DNA from: an uncultured Marvinbryantia sp. | GTDB lineage: Bacteria; Bacillota; Clostridia; Lachnospirales; Lachnospiraceae | NCBI GenBank assembly: GCA_934408725.1 | Contig: CAKRVB010000023.1 | Coordinates: 1-46,762, forward strand | DNA: 46,762 bases | Reading direction: 5' to 3' | In this document: one piece after another, positions 8,132-16,636 of the stretch | Position numbering within the stretch: the stretch's first letter is position 1 | Layout: each line of letters opens with the position of its first letter | Program-made: the position numbers and the translations under genes | Notes under the pieces: model-generated | What the model saw: only the letters and a program-made list of their open reading frames with translations | Told to the model about the DNA's origin: nothing | The model's database searches: none

Positions 8132-9457
8132 ATGAAACTACCAACATTCAAGGGCGGAGTCCATCCTGATGATGGAAAGAAGCTCACAAAAGACTGTCCG
8201 GTGCAGACTTATCTCCCGAAAGGAGATTTGGTATACCCGCTGTCGCAGCATATAGGTGCGCCGGCAAAGCCACTTGTTAAGAAAAATGATACCGTTCTGA
8301 TGGGTCAGAGAATCGCGGAAGCTGGCGGCTTTGTATCAGCGAATATCGTAAGTTCTGTTTCCGGAAAAGTAAAGGCGATAGAGCCTAGACTTACCGTTTC
8401 CGGTGCAAAGGTAGAATCCATTGTGATTGAAAATGATGGAAATTACACACCAATAGAAGGAATGGGACAGTACCGGGATTACACGAAGATGTCCAAAGAA
8501 GAAATCATTGAGGCGGTGAAGGATGCCGGAATCGTCGGACTGGGTGGAGCGGGATTCCCGACCCATGTAAAGCTGATGCCAAAGAATCCAGATGCAATTG
8601 ATTACATCATTGTCAATGGAGCAGAGTGTGAACCGTATCTGACCAGTGATTATCGTATGATGATGGAATGTCCACAGCATATTGTCAGTGGTCTGAAAGT
8701 AATGCTCCAGCTGTTTGATCATGCAAAGGGTGTAATTGCGGTAGAAGCAAACAAGCCGGCAGGGATCAAGAATCTGGAAGAACTGGTAAAAAATGAGGAT
8801 CGTATTGAGGTGCGTACACTGCAGACCAAGTATCCACAGGGTGCAGAACGTAATCTGATCTATGCTGTAACAGGAAGAAAGATCAATTCTACCAAGCTTC
8901 CGGCAGATGCAGGATGTATTGTAGATAACGTAGATACAGTGATTGCGATTCATATGGCAGTATGCGAAAACACACCACTGATGCGTCGAATCTTTACCGT
9001 AACAGGAAATGGGATCAATCAGCCAGGCAACTACAATGTAAAGATTGGAACATCTTACGCTGAACTGGTAGAAGCATCTGGTGGATTTAAGGACGGTGTG
9101 AAGAAGGTCATCTCCGGTGGCCCAATGATGGGTATGGCATTATCTACTGTAGATATACCTGTTGTGAAGACTTCATCCGCATTAACCTGTTTCATGGAAG
9201 ATGAAGTGGAGAAATATGAAGAGACAGCCTGTATTCGTTGTGGAAAGTGCGCTCAGGTCTGTCCATCTCATGTAATTCCACAGAAGCTTATGGAAGCTGC
9301 GCAGCATTATGATATGGAGCGTTTTACAGCATTAAATGGTATGGAATGCTGTGAATGTGGTTGCTGTACATTTATCTGTCCGGCAAAACGTCCACTGACA
9401 CAGGCATTTAAACAGATGCGTCAGGCAGTTGCAGCTGAAAGAAGAAAGAAGAAATAG
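8132..9457 (+). CDS. rnfC: Rnf complex subunit C
   Basis: RnfC is the NADH/NAD+-facing, membrane-associated subunit of the ferredoxin:NAD+ oxidoreductase. The 441-residue protein has the N-terminal barrel-sandwich segment, the nucleotide/FMN-binding motif GLGGAGFPTH near residue 140, the VNGAECEPYLTSD segment, and two [4Fe-4S] sets near the C-terminus: CIRCGKCAQVCP and CECGCCTFICP. Its length is that of the short clostridial form, without the long Ala/Lys-rich tail of E. coli RsxC. It is the first gene of the operon, with rnfD 11 bases downstream. SD AAGGAGAAGGG precedes the ATG. Confidence 0.97.
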   Translation: MKLPTFKGGVHPDDGKKLTKDCPVQTYLPKGDLVYPLSQHIGAPAKPLVKKNDTVLMGQRIAEAGGFVSANIVSSVSGKVKAIEPRLTVSGAKVESIVIENDGNYTPIEGMGQYRDYTKMSKEEIIEAVKDAGIVGLGGAGFPTHVKLMPKNPDAIDYIIVNGAECEPYLTSDYRMMMECPQHIVSGLKVMLQLFDHAKGVIAVEANKPAGIKNLEELVKNEDRIEVRTLQTKYPQGAERNLIYAVTGRKINSTKLPADAGCIVDNVDTVIAIHMAVCENTPLMRRIFTVTGNGINQPGNYNVKIGTSYAELVEASGGFKDGVKKVISGGPMMGMALSTVDIPVVKTSSALTCFMEDEVEKYEETACIRCGKCAQVCPSHVIPQKLMEAAQHYDMERFTALNGMECCECGCCTFICPAKRPLTQAFKQMRQAVAAERRKKK

Positions 9458-9468
9458 GAGGAAGAATT

Positions 9469-11031
9469 GTGAACGGTTTTTTTAATGTGTCTTCCTCACC
9501 GCATGTCCGCAGTGGAGAGACGACAAGAAGTATCATGCTGGATGTGGCCATTGCCCTGATTCCGGCATCAGCATTTGGTGTATATCGTTTTGGACTTCAT
9601 GCACTTCTGGTTCTGCTGATTTCTATCGCAGTTGCAGTGCTGTCTGAATATGCATTCCAGAAGATTACAGGGCAGAAAGTAACGATCGGAGATGGAAGTG
9701 CACTGGTAACAGGACTTCTGATCGGTTTGAATATGCCGCCAGAGATTCCACTCTGGATTCCGGCACTTGGCAGTATTTTTGCAATTATTTTTGTAAAACA
9801 GTTCTTTGGAGGAATTGGACAGAACTTTATGAACCCGGCATTGGGTGCAAGATGTTTCCTTCTGATTTCCTTCACTCAGCTGATGAGTGATTTCACTGTG
9901 GATGGTGTATCTGGAGCAACGCCTCTGGTACAGCTTTCTTCCGAGGGCAGCACCAACCTGATGTCAGCGTTTTTAGGATTTACCAGTGGAACAATCGGAG
10001 AAATCTCCGCACTGGCACTGCTGATCGGTGGAGCATACCTCCTGATCAGAAAAGTAATTACCTGGGAAATCCCGGTGATTTACGTAGCTGCATTTGCAGT
10101 GTTTGAGTTTATTTTTGGTGGACATGGATTTTCACCGGTCTTTGTAGCATCTGAGATCTGTTCCGGTGGTCTGCTTCTGGGTGCCATCTTTATGGCAACG
10201 GATTATGTAACCAGCCCGATGACAGAAAAAGGAAAAGTACTGTATGCCGTATTACTTGGTGTGCTGACCGGTATCTTCCGTACATATGGTGCATCGGCAG
10301 AAGGCGTTTCCTATGCGATCATCATCAGTAACCTTCTGGTTCCACTGATCGAGCGTATCACAATGCCAACTGCATTTGGATATGAGAAGAATGCACTGGA
10401 CGGCGAAGGATCTGGTATTTCCATTAAGACATACAAGCCTGCTATTTCTCTGCTGGTGATTACGCTGGTTGCAGGTCTGGCACTTGGTGCAGCTTATGAA
10501 ATGACAAAGGGTCCGATCCAGAAGGCTGAAGAAGCAGCAGCAGTAGCAGCTTATGTATCTGTATGCCCAGATGCAGAAGATTTCCAGGAATCTGATGATC
10601 TGGAGGCAAAAGCAGAAGAGCTTACGACATCTGACAGTGATATTTCCAATGGTACTTATGGCAATATCGTCTTTGAAAGTGTATATCAGGGACTGGATGC
10701 ATCTGGAAATACAGCAGGTTATGTAGTAAATGTAACATCCAAAGATGGATTTGGTGGAGATATTACGATTACCGTTGGTATTTCAGAAGATAAGAAAGTA
10801 ACTGGTATGGAATTCCTGACCATTAATGAGACAGCAGGTCTGGGAATGAATGCACAGAATCCTGATTTCATGAATCAGTTTATCGGTAAAGAAGGAATCT
10901 TCAATCTTGTAAAAGACGGAGCTTCCGGAGAAAATGATATTCAGGCACTCAGTGGTGCTACCATTACTTCCACCGCTGTAACAAATGCAATGAATGCCGC
11001 ACTGTACTTAATTGACAGTGCAGCTGAGTAA
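9469..11031 (+). CDS. Fused Rnf subunits D and G
   Basis: One uninterrupted 520-residue frame carries two normally separate subunits. Residues 1 to about 315 are RnfD: several membrane helices and the flavinylation motif D-G-V-S-G-A-T at 145-151, with Thr151 the expected FMN-phosphoester site. A short linker (about 305-322) leads into RnfG, which keeps its own membrane helix (about 324-343), the TKGPI segment and a periplasmic-side FMN-binding domain ending in S-G-A-T at 495-498. The polypeptide should therefore carry both covalent FMNs. No separate rnfG exists between here and rnfE, and gene order is otherwise canonical (C-D-G-E-A-B). Translation starts at GTG after AGGAGGAAGAATT. No flavin transferase (ApbE) gene is in the window. 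Confidence 0.94.
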   Translation: MNGFFNVSSSPHVRSGETTRSIMLDVAIALIPASAFGVYRFGLHALLVLLISIAVAVLSEYAFQKITGQKVTIGDGSALVTGLLIGLNMPPEIPLWIPALGSIFAIIFVKQFFGGIGQNFMNPALGARCFLLISFTQLMSDFTVDGVSGATPLVQLSSEGSTNLMSAFLGFTSGTIGEISALALLIGGAYLLIRKVITWEIPVIYVAAFAVFEFIFGGHGFSPVFVASEICSGGLLLGAIFMATDYVTSPMTEKGKVLYAVLLGVLTGIFRTYGASAEGVSYAIIISNLLVPLIERITMPTAFGYEKNALDGEGSGISIKTYKPAISLLVITLVAGLALGAAYEMTKGPIQKAEEAAAVAAYVSVCPDAEDFQESDDLEAKAEELTTSDSDISNGTYGNIVFESVYQGLDASGNTAGYVVNVTSKDGFGGDITITVGISEDKKVTGMEFLTINETAGLGMNAQNPDFMNQFIGKEGIFNLVKDGASGENDIQALSGATITSTAVTNAMNAALYLIDSAAE

Positions 11032-11045
11032 AGGAGGTGCGAGTG

Positions 11046-11729
11046 ATGAATTCATATAAAGAACGAATTTTAAATGGTATTATAAAAGAAAACCCGACAT
11101 TTATCCTCGTGCTGGGTATGTGTCCGACACTGGCGGTTACCACATCCGTGAACAACGGTCTTGGCATGGGATTATCTACTATGGCGGTTTTGATCCTTTC
11201 GAACCTGCTGATTTCAGCACTGAGAAATGTGATCCCGGACAAAGTAAGAATTCCGGCCTATATCGTAGTAATTGCTTCCCTGGTAACAGTAGTGCAGCTG
11301 CTCCTTCAGGCCTATATCCCATCCCTGTATGAGTCACTGGGACTGTATATTCCGCTGATTGTAGTGAACTGTATTATTCTGGGACGTGCAGAAGCATATG
11401 CTTCCAAAGCAACTCCTCTTCTGGCAGCCTGCGATGGTATTGGAATGGGCCTTGGTTTTACCATTGCCCTGACTCTGATTGCATTGTTCCGTGAGCTGAT
11501 CGGAGCAGGAACAATTCTGGGATTCCAGGTTATGCCATCCGCATATCAGCCAATCGCAATTTTCGTAAGAGCCCCAGGTGCGTTTATTGTACTGGGAACT
11601 CTGATTGCAATCTTAAATGGTCTGAATATTAAGAATGCAGCAAACAAGAAAGTAGAAGGATGCGATGGCGACTGCTGTGGTTGTGGCTCATCCTGTGCAG
11701 ACAGAAAAGAAGAAAGTAAGGAAAGCTAG
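11046..11729 (+). CDS. rnfE: Rnf complex subunit E with Cys-rich tail
   Basis: RnfE is one of the two paired inner-membrane subunits (with RnfA) that hold an iron-sulfur centre within the membrane. I chose the ATG at 11046, 8 bases after GGAGG (11033-11037), giving 227 residues; an in-frame GTG upstream overlaps the RBS itself. Six membrane helices are predicted, with the conserved NPTF...LGMCPTLAVTTS and GLYIPLIVVNC segments whose cysteines bind the cluster. The C-terminal tail is odd: five cysteines within 12 residues, in C-x3-C-C-x-C-x3-C order, followed by a charged end. Confidence 0.96.
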   Translation: MNSYKERILNGIIKENPTFILVLGMCPTLAVTTSVNNGLGMGLSTMAVLILSNLLISALRNVIPDKVRIPAYIVVIASLVTVVQLLLQAYIPSLYESLGLYIPLIVVNCIILGRAEAYASKATPLLAACDGIGMGLGFTIALTLIALFRELIGAGTILGFQVMPSAYQPIAIFVRAPGAFIVLGTLIAILNGLNIKNAANKKVEGCDGDCCGCGSSCADRKEESKES

Positions 11730-11740
11730 GAGGAAGAGAC

Positions 11741-12316
11741 ATGTCAGAAATGATTTTGGTTTTAGTTGGTGCGGCACTGGTAAACAACGTAGTGCTCAGC
11801 CAGTTCTACGGTCTGTGTCCGTTCCTTGGAGTTTCCAAGCAGGTTAAGACCGCAGCAAGTATGGGACTTGCAGTTATCTTTGTTATTACGATTGCATCAG
11901 CAGTTGCCAGTCTGATCTACAGTCTGGTACTGGTACCATTCAATCTGGAATATTTACAGACGATCGTATTTATTCTGGTTATTGCCGGTCTGGTACAGTT
12001 CGTAGAAATGTTTTTGAAAAAATCCAGCCCGGCGCTGTACAGCGCTCTGGGTGTGTATCTGCCACTGATCACCACAAACTGTGCAGTTCTTGGCGTAGCT
12101 TTGACGAATGTACAGAAAGAATATGATTTTGTAACCAGTGTGGTAAATGGTATCGGTACATCTGTTGGATTTACTATTGCCATTGTAATTATGGCAGGTA
12201 TTCGTGAAAGAAATGCAGACAACACAATTATCAAACCATTACAGGGTATGCCAATCGTACTGTTTACAGCAGCACTGATGGCGATTGCCTTCAATGGTTT
12301 TGCAGGTTTGATCTAA
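11741..12316 (+). CDS. rnfA: Rnf complex subunit A
   Basis: A 191-residue, six-helix membrane protein, homologous to RnfE and inserted in inverted orientation relative to it. It shows the family motifs NNVVLSQFYGLCPFLGVS near the N-terminus and GVYLPLITTNCAVLG in the middle; the cysteine in each is the expected ligand of the intramembrane iron-sulfur centre. The length equals that of E. coli RsxA (about 193). It has SD AGGAGGAAGA and lies 11 bases after rnfE and 12 bases before rnfB. Confidence 0.97.
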   Translation: MSEMILVLVGAALVNNVVLSQFYGLCPFLGVSKQVKTAASMGLAVIFVITIASAVASLIYSLVLVPFNLEYLQTIVFILVIAGLVQFVEMFLKKSSPALYSALGVYLPLITTNCAVLGVALTNVQKEYDFVTSVVNGIGTSVGFTIAIVIMAGIRERNADNTIIKPLQGMPIVLFTAALMAIAFNGFAGLI

Positions 12317-12328
12317 GGAGGAAGAAAG

Positions 12329-13132
12329 ATGAGCGTAACAGCAATCATCATGGCTGCTCTGGTAATTGGAGTAGTAGGTATTATCGTTGGATTTCTCCTG
12401 GTGACAGCCGGTGAAAAATTCAAAGTAGAAGTAGATGAAAAAGAAGTGGCGATCCGTGCTGAACTGCCGGGAAACAACTGTGGAGGCTGTGGATTCCCAG
12501 GTTGTGACGGCCTGGCAGCAGCCATTGCAAAAGGTGAGGCTCCGGTTAATCAGTGTCCGGTAGGCGGTGCACCGGTTGCAGAAAAGATCAGTGCGATTCT
12601 TGGAGTAGAGATGACTGCTGCCGAGAAGCAGGTTGCATTTGTGAAATGTGCGGGTGACTGTGATGCTGCACAGGAAAAATGCAACTACTTTGGAATCAAA
12701 GACTGTCGTACAGCGGCTGTTGTTCCGGGAAGAGGAACAAAGAAATGTACACATGGATGTATGGGATTTGGTTCCTGCGTGAAAGCATGTCAGTTTGATG
12801 CAATTCATGTAGTGAACGGTGTGGCAAAAGTTGACCGTTCCAAATGTGTGGGCTGTGGAGCATGTACCAAGGTATGTCCGAATGGACTGATTTGCCTGAT
12901 TCCAGACAGTTCTGTATATGTAGTACAGTGTAGTTCTCAGGAAAAAGGTAAGGCTGTGAAAGAAGCCTGCAGTGCTGGCTGTCTTGGATGTACAGCATGT
13001 GTAAAGCAGTGTGAACACGAAGCAATTACCATGAACGGCAATGTTGCTGTGATTGATCAGTCCAAGTGTGTAAAATGTGGAAAATGTGCGGAAAAGTGTC
13101 CTGCAAAGGTAATCCGCATGAGAGAACTTTAA
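12329..13132 (+). CDS. rnfB: Rnf complex subunit B (ferredoxin-accepting)
   Basis: RnfB takes electrons from reduced ferredoxin and passes them into the complex. The 267-residue protein has one membrane helix at about 5-27, then the N-terminal iron-sulfur domain with CGGCGFPGC and a fourth Cys further on, then ferredoxin-like cysteine sets: CTHGCMGFGSCVKAC, CVGCGACTKVCP, CLGCTACVKQC and CVKCGKCAEKCP. This multi-cluster form is the one known from anaerobic Clostridia. It is the last gene of the operon, and a bidirectional terminator follows 33 bases after the stop. Confidence 0.97.
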   Translation: MSVTAIIMAALVIGVVGIIVGFLLVTAGEKFKVEVDEKEVAIRAELPGNNCGGCGFPGCDGLAAAIAKGEAPVNQCPVGGAPVAEKISAILGVEMTAAEKQVAFVKCAGDCDAAQEKCNYFGIKDCRTAAVVPGRGTKKCTHGCMGFGSCVKACQFDAIHVVNGVAKVDRSKCVGCGACTKVCPNGLICLIPDSSVYVVQCSSQEKGKAVKEACSAGCLGCTACVKQCEHEAITMNGNVAVIDQSKCVKCGKCAEKCPAKVIRMREL

Positions 13133-13165
13133 AGAATAAGTCTTACGATAGAAGTGTGAGTATGA

Positions 13166-13197
13166 AAAAGAGCGGATCCATCAGGATTCGCTCTTTT
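13166..13197. terminator. Bidirectional terminator between rnfB and the CorC-like gene
   Basis: Arms at 13168-13179 and 13184-13195 pair over 12 bp with one G-T wobble and a 4-base loop. T runs flank it on both strands (TTTT on plus, TTTTTC on minus). On the minus strand the 5' arm is made of the last four sense codons of the neighbouring gene and the loop begins with its TGA stop. Confidence 0.85.
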
Positions 13198-14467
13198 GTT
13201 CAACTTTTGGTAAGTACATATGTACTTTATCAATACGGTTTTTATCCATTTTATCCACAACCAGACGTATGCCGGATTCAGTAGTGATTCCTTCATGAAG
13301 ATCAGGAAGATGATCCAGCTGCTCAATGATGTAACCGCCGATGGAATCATAATCTTCGGAGACCAGAGCCAGATCTTTATCAGGCAGATGCAGGGCATCA
13401 TTGATATCGTCAAGCTTCATAGAACCCTCAATAATATATTCATGATCAGATATTTCTTTGATGAGATCCGCCTCATCGTTATCGTATTCATCACGGATTT
13501 CTCCAACAATCTCTTCCAGAAGATCTTCCAGCGTGATCAGCCCTACTGTCGCACCATATTCATCCAGAACAATAGTAAAGTTAACAGAGTCTTTTCGCAT
13601 TTCGTCCAGAAGTTCAGCAGTATTTTTAAACTCGTAGGTGAAGAATGGCTCACGGATATGTTCTTTCAGACGAAAATCGGAGGTACCACAAAGAAGCAGA
13701 TCTTTGATATTCAGAACACCAATTACATTGTCATTGCTGTCTTCATATACCGGATAGCGAGTGAATTTTTCCTTCCGGTAGATTTCCAGGATATCCTGAA
13801 AAGAGGCATTGATATCAATGGATACCATATCCACACGTGGAACCATAATGTCTTTCGCCTGGGTATCATCCAGATCAAATACATTATAGATCATCTGTTT
13901 TTCATCCTGCTCGATTTCACCATCTTCGTGACTGACATTCACATAGGTACGTAATTCATTTTCTGTAATGACATCGTTCCGTTTATTTGGATCTATATGG
14001 AACAATTTCAAAAACAGGTAGGACAGTCTGTTTGTTACAAAAATAAAAGGTGTCATGATAGTCATGAGACCATAGATCACGCCTGCATAGGCCAATGCCA
14101 GTTTCTCAGCATAGGAAGCAGCCAGGGTCTTTGGCGAAATCTCACCAAATATCAGAATGACCAGAGTCAGAATACCGGTACAGACACTTACACCAATACT
14201 GTTAAAGATATGAAGTGCAAGGGTGGTGGTCAGTGAGGAAGCGAACAGATTGACAATATTGTTGCCGATCAGGATTGCTCCCAGCATTTTTCCCGGATTA
14301 TCAATTACCTTTAATAAGGTACTGGCTCGTTTGTTGCCTTCTTCAGCCAAAGTCATAATTTTAATCTTGTTTACCGTAGTCAGTGCTGTCTCTGCGGATG
14401 AAAAAAATGCAGAGAGCAGAATCAATACAATAATGACGCCTAATATGGCGGGGTCACTGGAATTCAA
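13181..14467 (-). CDS. CNNM/CorC (HlyC) family CBS-domain membrane protein
   Basis: A 428-residue protein with the usual three parts: a DUF21/CNNM membrane domain (about 1-185, four hydrophobic segments, including SAFFSSAETALTTVNK and IFGEISPKTLA), a CBS pair (about 200-325, with MVPRVDM and DEYGATVGLITLEDLLEEIVGEI) and a CorC_HlyC domain at the end. Relatives take part in Mg2+ or Co2+ handling, and the 'hemolysin' name is historical. The start codon is TTG at 14467, with GGAG 8 bases upstream; the overlapping ATGATG is in another frame and hits a stop at once. It stands alone with its own promoter and terminator. Confidence 0.93.
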   Translation of the reverse strand: MNSSDPAILGVIIVLILLSAFFSSAETALTTVNKIKIMTLAEEGNKRASTLLKVIDNPGKMLGAILIGNNIVNLFASSLTTTLALHIFNSIGVSVCTGILTLVILIFGEISPKTLAASYAEKLALAYAGVIYGLMTIMTPFIFVTNRLSYLFLKLFHIDPNKRNDVITENELRTYVNVSHEDGEIEQDEKQMIYNVFDLDDTQAKDIMVPRVDMVSIDINASFQDILEIYRKEKFTRYPVYEDSNDNVIGVLNIKDLLLCGTSDFRLKEHIREPFFTYEFKNTAELLDEMRKDSVNFTIVLDEYGATVGLITLEDLLEEIVGEIRDEYDNDEADLIKEISDHEYIIEGSMKLDDINDALHLPDKDLALVSEDYDSIGGYIIEQLDHLPDLHEGITTESGIRLVVDKMDKNRIDKVHMYLPKVEQKSES

Positions 14468-14501
14468 TTCATCATCTCCAATCTATAGTTTCTTATCCGA
14501 C

Positions 14502-14530
14502 ATCATAACCTATTTCTGGCAAAATTTCAA
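14502..14530 (-). promoter_or_regulatory. Sigma-A promoter of the CorC-like gene
   Basis: On the minus strand TTGAAA and TATGAT are separated by exactly 17 bases. The predicted start near 14495 gives a leader of about 28 bases ending in the GGAG ribosome binding site. Confidence 0.65.
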
Positions 14531-14563
14531 TATAATAAATAGTACCCCCGCTTAGAATCCATT

Positions 14564-14590
14564 GTATCTGTGAAGAAAATGAACAGATAC
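14564..14590. repeat. 8-bp inverted repeat
   Basis: GTATCTGT (14564-14571) and its exact complement ACAGATAC (14583-14590) flank 11 bases. It lies in the gap between the divergent CorC-like gene and the TIGR04086 gene. There is no U-tract, so an operator or a leader hairpin is possible, and nothing visible decides between them. Confidence 0.35.
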
Positions 14591-14655
14591 GAAACATATA
14601 TCAGAAAGAGCAGCATATATATTTATCATAAAAATCATAAAAAGAGGAGTGCGAT

Positions 14656-15015
14656 ATGAAAGTACAGACAGAACTTAGAATTATGATCAAAGCCTTGCTG
14701 CTTTCCTATCTGGTGACGGGAGCAGCTCTTTTACTGGTGGCATTTTTATTGTATCAGATGGAACCGGAGGAAAGTATGGTTCTGGCCGGAATCCAGGTAA
14801 TCTATGTGCTGGGAAGTGGAATATGTGGTTTCGCAGCCGGAAAAGGAATCAGGAAGAAAAGACTTTTGTGGGGAATAGCGGCGGGAATGATTTATTATCT
14901 TCTCCTTCTGCTGGCTTCTGTATGCATAGGTGATATGACAGCATCATGGGTTCAGCTCCTGACAACCTTCGCACTGTGCCTTGGTGGTGGAATGTTGGGA
15001 GGAATCCTGTCCTGA
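14656..15015 (+). CDS. TIGR04086 family small membrane protein
   Basis: A 119-residue protein with four hydrophobic helices, tightly spaced and with short loops. Length and pattern match the TIGR04086 family of Firmicutes membrane proteins, whose function is unknown. The GSGICGFAAGKGIRKK loop and the Gly-rich last helix (LGGGMLGGIL) are the most recognisable parts. SD GAGGAG lies 6 bases ahead of the ATG. No gene is coupled to it: rho follows after 172 bases and has its own promoter. Confidence 0.72.
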   Translation: MKVQTELRIMIKALLLSYLVTGAALLLVAFLLYQMEPEESMVLAGIQVIYVLGSGICGFAAGKGIRKKRLLWGIAAGMIYYLLLLLASVCIGDMTASWVQLLTTFALCLGGGMLGGILS

Positions 15016-15026
15016 GACAGTCAGCC

Positions 15027-15055
15027 TTGCAATTTGAAAAAAAATATGTTATATT
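15027..15055 (+). promoter_or_regulatory. Sigma-A promoter of rho
   Basis: TTGCAA, 17 bases, then TATATT with an extended -10 TGT. The leader to the rho start codon would be about 125 bases. Rho is often autoregulated through such leaders, but I see no clear element in it. Confidence 0.65.
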
Positions 15056-15187
15056 ATGGCTATTCATGTATCTGATATTTTTCAAGTCGATTCGACAGAA
15101 ACCCATGATAGACACAAGTAAGGAACTACAGAACAATATCACACAAAGCGTAGATAAGTTGAGACGGAAAGTAGAAAGGACGATAAT

Positions 15188-16594
15188 ATGACGAGAGAAC
15201 AATATGAATCTCTTTCTGCTGCCCAACTGAAAAGTATTGCAAAAACAAGAGGCTTAAAAGTGAGCAGCGGAATGCGTAAAAGTGAGGTTGTGAATCTGAT
15301 GCTGGAAGAAGACGAGAAAACCGCTCAGACAGAGAAAACCATACAAAAAGATGAGACATCAGAGAAACAGACAGATAAAGTGGCAGAAAAAAATACTTAT
15401 CAGGATGGACAGACTGAGAAAAGAGAAAAAGAGGATGACAAGCCGTCCATTGATATGGCACAGTTAGACAGTGGAATTCGTGTCTGTGGAATTCTGGAAG
15501 TTATGCCAGATGGATATGGATTTATTAGAAGTAATCATTATCTTCCAGGAGAAAATGATGTTTATGTATCACCATCCCAGATTCGAAAATTTGGCTTAAA
15601 GACCGGCGATATTATAGAGGGAAATACCCGTATCAAGACGGTGCAGGAAAAATTCAGTGCGTTATTATATCTGACGGGTATCAATGGTATGGCACCATCT
15701 GAAGCAGTAAAGAGATATAATTTCGAAGATATGACACCAATTTTTCCCAATCAGCGTCTGCGGGTAGAACGGGGAAGCAAAGAGGTATCTATGCGAATTG
15801 TAGATCTCATATCTCCGATTGGAAAAGGACAGCGAGGAATGATCGTATCTCCGCCGAAGGCTGGTAAGACAACCCTGCTGAAAAGCATTGCCCAGTCTCT
15901 GCTGGAGCATAATCCGGATCTGCATCTGATCGTACTTCTGATTGACGAACGTCCAGAAGAAGTAACTGATATCAAAGAGGCAATTGTAGGAAAAAATGTT
16001 GAAGTAGTATACTCTACGTTTGACGAACAGGCAGAACATCATAAACGTGTTTCGGAAATGGTGATTGAACGTGCAAAGAGACTGGTGGAACATCAGGAAG
16101 ATGTGGTGATTCTTCTTGACAGCATTACCAGACTGGCTCGTGCCTACAACCTGGTAGTACCGCCAAGTGGCCGAACCCTTTCAGGTGGTCTGGATCCTGC
16201 AGCGCTTCATATGCCGAAAAGATTTTTTGGTGCAGCACGAAATATGAGAGAAGGCGGCAGCCTGACAATTCTTGCCACAGCACTGGTAGATACAGGAAGC
16301 AAAATGGATGATGTGGTATACGAAGAATTTAAGGGAACCGGTAATATGGAACTGGTTCTGGATCGTAAGTTATCTGAAAAGAGAGTATTCCCAGCCATTG
16401 ACATTCCAAAATCCGGTACCAGAAGAGAAGACCTGCTGCTGGATAAAGAAGAGCAGGAAGCAGTATATATTATGCGTAAGGCGCTTAATGGAATGAAGTC
16501 AGACGAGGCAGTAGAGAACATTCTAAATATGTTTGTCCGGACGCGTGACAATAAAGAGTTTGTTCAATTGGTAAAAAAACAAAAATTTATTTAA
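15188..16594 (+). CDS. rho: Transcription termination factor Rho
   Basis: Rho is a hexameric RNA helicase that ends transcription of untranslated RNA. The 468-residue protein has a Rho_N/SAP-like domain (1-42), a cold-shock RNA-binding domain (about 95-150, with DGYGFIR) and the ATPase core with Walker A PPKAGKTT, the [16 protein letters not shown] segment and the Q-loop/R-loop region before AALVDTGS. Between residues about 43 and 92 lies a hydrophilic linker rich in E, K, T, Q and D that E. coli Rho (419 residues) lacks, which accounts for the extra length. SD AGAAAGGA precedes the ATG. Confidence 0.97.
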   Translation: MTREQYESLSAAQLKSIAKTRGLKVSSGMRKSEVVNLMLEEDEKTAQTEKTIQKDETSEKQTDKVAEKNTYQDGQTEKREKEDDKPSIDMAQLDSGIRVCGILEVMPDGYGFIRSNHYLPGENDVYVSPSQIRKFGLKTGDIIEGNTRIKTVQEKFSALLYLTGINGMAPSEAVKRYNFEDMTPIFPNQRLRVERGSKEVSMRIVDLISPIGKGQRGMIVSPPKAGKTTLLKSIAQSLLEHNPDLHLIVLLIDERPEEVTDIKEAIVGKNVEVVYSTFDEQAEHHKRVSEMVIERAKRLVEHQEDVVILLDSITRLARAYNLVVPPSGRTLSGGLDPAALHMPKRFFGAARNMREGGSLTILATALVDTGSKMDDVVYEEFKGTGNMELVLDRKLSEKRVFPAIDIPKSGTRREDLLLDKEEQEAVYIMRKALNGMKSDEAVENILNMFVRTRDNKEFVQLVKKQKFI

Positions 16595-16601
16595 AGTAGT
16601 A

Positions 16602-16630
16602 TTGCAAATAGGAAAACGGTATGCTATAAT
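16602..16630 (+). promoter_or_regulatory. Strong sigma-A promoter of rpmE
   Basis: TTGCAA, 17 bases, and a perfect TATAAT preceded by an extended -10 TGC. It is the best promoter in the window, begins 8 bases after the rho stop codon, and predicts transcription from about 16637. Confidence 0.8.
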
Positions 16631-16636
16631 TCGGTT

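Noticed and set aside
9469..11031. Assembly artefact joining rnfD and rnfG
   Set aside because: The join keeps a sensible linker, the RnfG membrane helix and both flavin motifs, and no leftover start signal for rnfG is visible. I treat it as a true fusion but list the check.
12239..13018. A 259-codon Cys/Thr/Ser-rich frame antisense to rnfB
   Set aside because: Its odd composition mirrors the cysteine-rich ferredoxin codons of rnfB; there is no start signal or known domain.
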